A stretch of DNA of 64,000 nucleotides, from positions 12,483,033-12,547,032 of the forward strand of contig NC_077235.1 of the NCBI RefSeq assembly GCF_027887165.1. Direction: 5' to 3'. Below the pieces are notes generated by a model. That model was not told the DNA's origin, ran no database searches, and saw nothing but the letters and a program-made list of their open reading frames with translations. A program made the position numbers and the translations under genes. The stretch is from Monodelphis domestica. Lineage: Eukaryota > Chordata > Mammalia > Didelphimorphia > Didelphidae. This document shows positions 56,597 through 64,000 of the stretch, piece by piece. The stretch's first letter is position 1. Every line of letters starts with the position of its first letter.

Positions 56597-57039
56597 AATA
56601 GGAAATGTCTAATTGATAAAACAACTGACTTCAGAAATATATTCAGGAGAATCTAAGAAATATCATGAAAGTCATGATAAAAAGCCTACACATCATATTA
56701 AAGGAAAATATCAAAGAAAATTGCCCTGATGTCCTTGAAAGAATTGGGCATGCAACTTAAAAAAATAGAAGACAAATTAAATGTCCCCAATTAAAGATTA
56801 AATTGGACATCCATTTTGGACATCAATTGGACATCAAAGGAGAAATTAATAAAATTTAAAGTATATATAATATATATAATATATAATATACAAGTATAAT
56901 AAATTAAAGTAAAAGAACTATTGAACTAATAAATAAAACTAGGAACTGGTTATAGGAGAAAACAAAATAGATAGGGCATTGGTTAATTTGATTTAAAAAA
57001 TGATAACTAGAGTATCAAATTACCAGTATCAAAAATGAA

Positions 57040-57966
57040 AAGTGAGATTTTACCCGCAATGAAGAGGAAATTAAAGCAATCATTAAAAGCTATTTTGCCC
57101 AATGATATGACAATAAATATTACAATTTAGGTGAAATAGATCAATATTTACAAAAATATAAATTGCCTAGAATTACAAAAGAGGAAATTAGAATACTTAA
57201 TTAATTCCATCTCAGAAAAAGAATTGAGCAAGCCATTGATGAATTCCTTAAAGGAAAATCCCCAAGCCTAGATGGATTCACAAGTGAATTCTATCAAACA
57301 TGTAATAACAATTAATCCCATTCAATATTACATAAACTATTTGGCAAAATAAGCAAAGGAGGAGTCCTACAAAAGTCTTTTTATGACACAACTAAGGTGC
57401 TAATACTAATACCTAAGCCAGAAGACTAAAAACAGAAAAAGAAAATTACAGACCAATTTTCTTAATAAACATTAATGCAAAAATTTTGAAGAAAATATAT
57501 TAGGAAATCTACAAGCATAATTGACCATGTCAATAATTAAACTAACAGAAATCCCATGATTATCTCAATAGATGCAGAAAAAGCCTTTGACAAAATACAA
57601 CACAAATTCCTATTAAAACAATAGAAATCATAGGAATAAAAGGGCCTTTCCTTAAAATAATGAGTATCTATCTGAAATCATCAGCAAGTATCATCTGCAA
57701 TGGGGAATAAGATAGAAGCCTTCCCTATAAGATCAGGGGTGAAACAAGGATTCCCATTATCACCACTATTATTTAATAGAGTTCTAGCAATAAGAAAATG
57801 TGAAGGATGCCTAGCAGTTCCAGATCTTAAACTGTATTATAAAGCAGCAATCATCAAAACAATTTGGTACCAGCTAAGAAATAGAAGGGTGGGTCAATGG
57901 AATAGACTAGAGGTAAATGACCTCAGCAATCTGGTGTTTGATAAACCCCAAGGTCCTAGCTTTTGA
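57040..57966 (+). pseudogene. L1 ORF2 RT fragments, broken
   Basis: Recognisable parts: ISIDAEKAFDKIQ region at about 57565-57600, GVKQGFPLSPLLFN (RT motif with QG.PLSP) at about 57735, then a deletion that joins directly to VPDLKLYYKAAIIKTIW of the C-terminal part. The YADD segment is absent. Confidence 0.75.
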
Positions 57967-58835
57967 GATAAGAACTCACTACTTGACAAAAAATGCTGGG
58001 AAAACTGGAAAACAGTATGTCAGAAATTAGGTATCAATGATTATCTCACACCCTCTTCCAAGATAAGGTCAAAATGGGTATATGATTTAGACATAAAAGG
58101 TGATATTATAAGTAAATCAGGGCAACACATAATAGTTTACTTGTCAAATCTATGGAGAAGAGAAAAATTTATGACCAAATAGGAGATAGAGAACATCATA
58201 AGATGTAACATGAATAATTTTGATTGTATTAAATTAAAAAGGTTTTGTACAAATAAAACCAATGTAACAAAGATTAGAAGGGAAACAACACATACTAGGT
58301 AAAATTTTTTTATAACCAATTTCTCTGATAAAGGTCTAATTTCTCAAATTTATAGAGAACTAAGTCAAATTTATAAGAATACATACCATTCCTCAGTTGA
58401 CAAATGGTCAAAAGATACGAACAAGCAATTTTCAGATAAAAAAAATCACAACCGTCAATAATTATAAGAAAAATTGTTCTGATTTTTTTGTTTTGTTTTT
58501 GGATTTGTTCTAATTTGTTCTGCTGACTAGAGAAATGCAAATCAAAACAACTATGAGGTACCACCTCACAACTATCACACTGGCCAAAATGAGAGTAAAA
58601 GAAAAATGATAAATGTTGGAGGGGATGTGCCGAAGTTGGGACATTAATGCATTGCTGGTGGAGCTGTGAACTGATCCAACCATTCTGGAGGACAATTTGG
58701 AATTATGTCCAAAGGGCTATAAAATAACATAGACCCTCTGATCCAGTCATGCCACTACTAGGTCTGTATCCTAGAGACATTTTTTAAAAGGAAAATATAT
58801 ATATATAAATATTTGCAGCTGCTCTTTTTGTGGTG

Positions 58836-59887
58836 GCACTCCCAAGAAGAGTCAGTCTAGAGTACAAAGTCTCCCTCGACATCATTCCCCATCCCCAGCA
58901 CACTCCTTTTCTGATTCCCTGCCATAGCATTCCAGATCTATGATGTGGGAATTGACTGGTCTGAGATGTCCAGGCTAGATTTCATTGCTAAGTTATAAGA
59001 AATATAAAATATCGAATAATTTTAATCAGCATGGCAGGAAACATGCTTTTTAAAGAACATGCCATACTTATTATCATGATCACAATGAATTAAGCAGAGA
59101 AAGACTAAAAGAAAACAAGACTCTCTCTAAAACACCCCCCAACCCTACCTCTCTTTAAGTTAAGCTATGACAATTTCCAATTGATTTCAAGCTCTTTCTC
59201 TTAATCACATATTTAATTCCTCTATTGAATTGCCTATTTATGCGTGTGCACACACCCAATTACTAGCTCCTGCAGAGAATTTTAACTCTGCCAGCTAGCT
59301 AGCTACCATGCAAAATCCTCTGCAAAAAGCCAAAGGGGTGACTTGATCAAAATCCCTTGGATTTCTCTTCCTCACTAAAGCAAAGATGTGCACCTTGGCC
59401 TCCAAGCACTTGTCCCCAGGATTGGGCCTATTTAAGGAGGGCCCAAAGGAGGTGGCTGGGCCTCCCCTCACCCTCTTGGCTGCTGGAATACATGGCTGAT
59501 GTAGGCTGGGGCTCCTATCTATAGGCAAAGTGATCTTGAAAAATGAGACTGCCTGGCTCAAATGATTTTCACCCAAGCGTGGGGATTTCGGGGGCTACTT
59601 CTCACACTCAGCAGCAACTTCTTTTTGGACACTGAGGGATTACTTCTTCACTAAAGCCAACAGGATAGGCTGGGTTTCTTTTTCTGTGTGCATACAAATG
59701 AAGAATGCTATTCTTGAAAAGAAAGCCAAATAGAGAGCAATGAAGAGGAGAAGGAAACTTGCTGTAATTGCAGGACTATAGCAACCTGGGGTTCTTGATT
59801 ACACTTTGCTATAAGAATCCATTAAATAGGGACCCAGACATCTTAAGAATGTGGAAGGCCATGTTCCCACTGACCAGATACTAAGTC
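58836..59887. other. Unique-looking stretch, no gene recognised
   Basis: No repeat or domain seen. Confidence 0.45.
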
Positions 59888-60104
59888 ATGCAGTAGGGCA
59901 GAGTTGGGAAGACCTAAGTTCAAATCCTACCTCAGATACTTATCTTTGACCATGGACAAGTCATTTAAGTTGTCTGCCTTAGTTTCCTCATCTATAAAAC
60001 GGAGATAATAGGAACTACCTCGCAGGTTTGTTATGATGATCAAATAAAATATCATATATAAAGAGAATTGCAAACCTTAAAGCACCATATAAATGTTAGC
60101 TATA

Positions 60105-60136
<32 letters not shown>
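59888..60136 (+). mobile_element. MIR-like CORE-SINE with (ATT)n tail
   Basis: GGAAGACCTAAGTTCAAATCC, TTAGTTTCCTCATCTATAAAACGGAGATAATAGG, TTGCAAACCTTAAAGCACCATATAAATGTTAGC, then about ten ATT units (60106-60136). Confidence 0.9.
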
Positions 60137-60137
<1 letters not shown>

Positions 60138-62834
60138 CTCTTGTGCTAGAAATTTAAGGCATTTTTAGGGCCCTGGCCTCCATAGCTCACCCTACGCTCC
60201 TTGGCCCAACTACCACATAGTACCAGAGACTGGGTCCACTTTCTCAGGTTATATATCTCACTTCACTGTGATTTCCTTTAAGGGAAGTCATAAGAAACAA
60301 TATACGATGGTCACATATAATTGCAGGACCCTTGGATCCATTTTCGGGGTTACCAGAGACTCTACTAGTACTAGTATTCAGTGTCATAGAGAGAGAAGGA
60401 AATGGAATAGAAGTGGTCTTCTGGACCCCAAACAGACAGGGTCTCCCAGAAGTCTCTACAGCACCACCCTCCCTGCCGCAGACACTAGAATGACAGACCC
60501 CAGGCCTTTAATGGTTCCAAAGAGTTGATTAAGGCTTTGCAGCTATCTATCAGTGAGCCAAAGGATATCTTCAACCCTGAGGGAGTTGAACTCATTGACT
60601 TTTTAAAGTGTTGCTTTATGATGTTTAGGTATTAATATCATTTTCATTTCTCATAATACCCACTCATCCTACTCTAATGCTTTCTCAGGATGTGTAGATA
60701 AGCCTAGCTTCCCAAAGGCTATGCCAGTGGAACATAAGCTCAGAAAAGTGCTTTGAGTGAGTCAGAAAGACTTTGCATTCTAGCCTCCTGACAGAATGGA
60801 TCTCTATCATTAGAGGCCAGTCTACCCATGTTCCCAGGCTGACCACAAGAATGGTGATGGTGACAACTCGTCTATGAAATGACAGAGGGGTTTTGATCTA
60901 TACTGGCAACACAGATCCCGTGCAGGTTGTTTACTGAACGTCTACAGGCTGAATGGCCAGGATAAAGTAGGCCTTGTTTGGTCCAAATTAGTTTGTTTTT
61001 GTTTTTTTAAAGGCTGCATGAATTCTAAACCTGTTCAGTGTTCAATAAAAAAAATGTCAAAAATCTGCCAATTGGTTGCACAAGGCAGCATTAATTGCCC
61101 CAAATTCTGTAGCATTTTGGATTGCTACCTAAACTTCTAAATGTGAATTTTGGTAGGCTATCATACAAAGTTCAAAGTAACAGTAAGATCTTACATTATA
61201 AATCTGTCTAGATTTTTGTGTGCCACAAGTCAGTGTGTTGGTCTCATACTTTTGGCTTAAATATTTTATTTCCAAGGATAAAAAAGATCTGGCGGATGAT
61301 ATAAAACGTGGGGAACTTGGCAGTTAGTCAAAAATGTACCTGCTAATAAGCATATGCTCTAGCAACCAGGAGAAGCCTTAGGCAAAGCGATGATGATGGC
61401 TTCTGTGTTTCTAGAAAACGAGAGCAAAGCCTAGAGAACAGACTGCTGCCCTCATTGGCAATCTACAAGGCAAGTGTCTAGCTCCAAGGGACTAAGCTTG
61501 GGGAAGGGCTCCCCGCCCCATCACACAGCTCAGCCTTCTGTCTACTAGGAAGGCCCCAGCCCCACAGAGGCCATGCCCACTCATTAAAGCCCAAGAGAGG
61601 TCGACAACCCAGGGCAAGTTACAGTAAGACCCAAGAAGCAGACATTGTAGTCAAAAAAGGCCTCGGGCATTTCTTCATGTGTGTGCAGTTGGAACAAGTG
61701 AGCTGAATGGCAGGACTCCTGTTCAACGAATGTTTCTGGAGAGTAGCTGTATAGCAACAGAAAGTCAGTGAGTGTGCAAGAGTGAGGACCTGCTCAATGA
61801 CCATGCCTGTGACTGCAGCCTAGTCTCCAATGTCCCCCTTCTCACAACACCAGGTGTGCTGGGAAAAACAATGACATCAGCCACAACTTAGCACATACAA
61901 GTTATTTCCTTTCCCAAGAAATGGCCTGAGAGGGCACCAGGTGGGGAGAAAGAAGGAAACAGCAAGGGTCTGAATGATTTGAAGGGAAGCTGAGGGTCCA
62001 CGGGAGGCAACGGAGGAATGGCTTTTGTACTTAGATTGCCAAATGCACCTAGTGAGAATCTCATAAAGAAAACACACAGCCAAGACGCCAATGCGCAGGT
62101 GAATGAGCAGGCGGGCTGCTAGCAGGTGTACCAAGTCATAAAAAACCCAGCTTTTGCTCACTCACCATTCTGTCCTTGATAGCTGCTCTTGCTGCTTCTC
62201 TCCTGGCATGCCAAGATTGTTTCAGTGCCCGGCCTTTTGAAACACAATTATCCTCCACAGAGGAATCCAAAGGATCTGCGTTGGTGGGAGTTCAGGGGGT
62301 CACTAAGCTGTTCTCCCCATGACCAGAGAAGCAGGGCAAACAGAAGGATTTAATAAAATGCTTGGATAGAAAAAGCAGTGGCTAAAGCAAGCACTGTATG
62401 GTGATCAGAGAAGACCTGGTGGGCACTAGGGCACTCCCACAGAAGAGAAGCCAAGTCTTTGCAGGTTCTAGAGAACCAAGCCCACTGAGGCTAATAAAGT
62501 AAAAATCAGTTCCATTTTTGTGACATTATTCAACTTACTTGTGGACTGCCTACTGTTTAGCAATAGCCTATTTGCTTATGGCCATAGGTTCCCTCACCGC
62601 CAGCCATCAACAGCCTCATCTCACCCTCAGCCTCTTTGTGGACCATCACTATTGGCCAATTCCTTCTTTCCCGAGTTCCAGAAGAAGACAAGTGAAGTCC
62701 TTTGTCCTCAGGGATTTCATCTTAATATTTGTCATAGCAATAAGAAGGGACAGACTACTATCCATCTGAGCTACTTTAACTGACAAAAAGGAACAGCAAG
62801 TCTGACAGCGAGCATTCACTGCCCCAGCCATGTC
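60137..62834. other. Long repeat-poor stretch, no gene recognised
   Basis: Frames up to 94 codons without recognisable domains (for example 61877-62161 minus). 61020-61290 is AT-rich and non-simple and might be conserved noncoding DNA. Confidence 0.4.
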
Positions 62835-63310
62835 ACCTACATTGTGCCAAGCACAATGGGGATACAAAGACCAAAAGAAATTCTCTCTCGATGGAGATAA
62901 AGCATGTATACATGCCTATACAAACAGATGTAGACGTTTAATGCAGTAAAATTTCATTGCACAAGCAACTTCACTTAGAAGGTAAATATTGAGGAGGTTT
63001 GAGGGAAACTAAGGATTCTCCAAGACAGAAATGAGGAAGATGGTGCATTCAGGATACAGGGGCCAGCCTATGAAAAGCGCAGAGACAGGGACGTGCAAGG
63101 AAGAGCAAGATGATTTTGGCAAGACTATAGTCATGAAAAGTGATATGTCATGGTTTCTAAAGTGAGAAAGGGAGACTGGAGCTAGCTCATGAAGGCATTC
63201 AATTAGAGAAGAGTTTGTAGTTGATGCTAGGTCATAGGGAGCCAATGCAGTTTAAATGAGCAGGGGAGCAACATGGTCACCCCTATGCTTTAGGACTAAG
63301 AGGGAAGAGA
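62835..63310 (-). mobile_element. L2 LINE 3' region
   Basis: TTGTGCCAAGCACAATGGGGATACAAAGACC at the 3' side, GGTGCATTCAGGATACAGGGGCCAGCC, GAGCAAGATGATTTTGGC, then GGGAGCCAATGCAG..GAGCAGGGGAGCAACATGGTC. Confidence 0.65.
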
Positions 63311-63334
63311 GACACCTCACTCACCTGACATATG

Positions 63335-63888
63335 CATTCTGTCATCAAATCTTGTCATTTCTACTTTCACAATATCTCTGATTTATACCCTTTTCTTTCC
63401 ACTCACAGAGCTATGAGCTTCATACAAACCTTCATTCATTACCTTCCCCCCCACACTCTGGTCCATTCTCCACTGAGATGCCTAAAGGATCTTTCTCAAG
63501 TACATGACCTGATCATGCCTCATGCACACACACACACATAGAGCTGTAATGGCTCCCTACTACCTCTAGGATCAAGTATAAAATACTCTTGGGTGAGCAC
63601 ATAGTGCTTCTCATCTCCATTACTCGACTGGATCCCTACCATTTTCCAAACTGTGACCTTGTCAGCCAGTGGGGGTATCATGGCCTCCAGCACTTGGGAG
63701 CATTTACAGTCCTTCACAACCCAATTCCTTCCAACCTTCCCAGAGTTCTTCTACTTTCCTCCCCTCTACACTCTACAAACCAACTATGTTGGCTTCCTTG
63801 CCATTCCATATCCACATCCCCTCACCCTGTGTCTTTGTATGGGCTACCTGGAATGCTCTCCTCAATTCCACTCCTAGATTCTCTGGTT
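63335..63888 (+). mobile_element. L2 LINE 3' region
   Basis: GATCTTTCTCAAGTACATGACCTGATCATGCC, ATGGCTCCCTACTACCTCTAGGATCAAG, CAGTCCTTCACAACCCAATTCC, CATTCCATATCCACATCCCC, CTGGAATGCTCTCC: sense L2. Confidence 0.75.
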
Positions 63889-63889
63889 T

Positions 63890-64000
63890 CCTTCAATTCA
63901 ATAAACATTTATTAAGCACCTGGTATGTGCTAGATATCTGTGCTAAGCCCTGGGGAAACAAAAAGAGACAAAAGACAGTTCCTGCCCTCAAGGAGGTTAC
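63890..64000 (-). mobile_element. L2 LINE 3' end, runs off the window
   Basis: TTCAATAAACATTTATTAAGCACCTGGTATGTGCTAGATATCTGTGCTAAGCCCTGGGG, TTCCTGCCCTCAAGGAGG. Confidence 0.8.

Larger units (their letters stand above)
55648..58835 (+). mobile_element. L1 LINE with 5' end, internally deleted, 3' end missing
   Basis: Begins GAGGGGTGGAGCCAAGATGATGGC. Contains 5' UTR (to 56262), ORF1 N-terminus (from 56264), scattered ORF2 pieces (57040-57960) and the end of ORF2 (57960-58835), stopping at TCTTTTTGTGGTGGCA. The endonuclease, part of the RT and the 3' UTR are gone. No target duplication was found. Confidence 0.85.

Noticed and set aside
59390-59480. GC-richer patch with CCTATTTAAGG, considered as a promoter
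   Set aside because: No CpG island, the motif is one base off a CArG box, and there is no associated gene.
61877-62161. 94-codon minus frame in a repeat-poor region
   Set aside because: No recognisable domain, and an overlapping frame (61888-62091) is equally open; chance is the simplest explanation.

Overview
The window looks like a marsupial (metatherian) genome. The evidence is the repeat content: MAR1-type CORE-SINEs (GGTTCAAATC B-box, CORE segment TGTGACC..GGGCAAGTCACTT, tail GAAGGT.AGGGTTTT derived from an RTE LINE), many MIR/THER-like CORE-SINEs, L2, abundant CR1/L3-type LINEs, L1s with the marsupial-type 3' end, short hAT elements with 8-bp target duplications, and one solo LTR. No database could be searched, so family names rest on recognition; edges given without a target-site duplication are good to about 10-30 bp. 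The species is not determined.

Only one host gene is supported: a small single-exon reading frame on the minus strand at 16955-17158 that belongs to the SMCO4 family of tail-anchored-like membrane proteins. It has a splice acceptor upstream (17267) and a poly(A) signal 85 bases after the stop. Upstream exons would lie to the right; none was recognised, and no CpG-rich promoter is visible. Most of the window right of 17.3 kb is therefore probably an SMCO4-like intron and/or intergenic DNA.

Layout. 1-16.8 kb: old repeats, much of it nested (hAT element holding a MAR1; internally deleted L1; CR1 fragments split by SINE, L1 and L2 insertions), then a CR1 copy and an AT microsatellite. 16.8-17.7 kb: the SMCO4-like exon between two oppositely oriented CR1 copies; the right one appears to supply its splice acceptor. 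18-35 kb: mixed repeats, a solo LTR at 21.5-22.2 kb, a CR1 inside another CR1 at 25 kb, and repeat-poor stretches. 35-49 kb: L1 and L2 fragments, three hAT elements, an old L1 antisense at 44-45 kb. 49.4-58.8 kb: two L1 copies that keep 5' ends but lack 3' ends; the first has a perfect 17-bp target duplication. 60-62.8 kb: repeat-poor. 62.8-64 kb: three L2 segments in alternating orientation.

The points most worth a second look are the CR1-derived splice acceptor of the SMCO4-like exon, the target-duplication-flanked L1 with no 3' end, a 16-bp direct repeat around an unexplained 174-bp segment, and an unclassified 330-bp repeat present twice.
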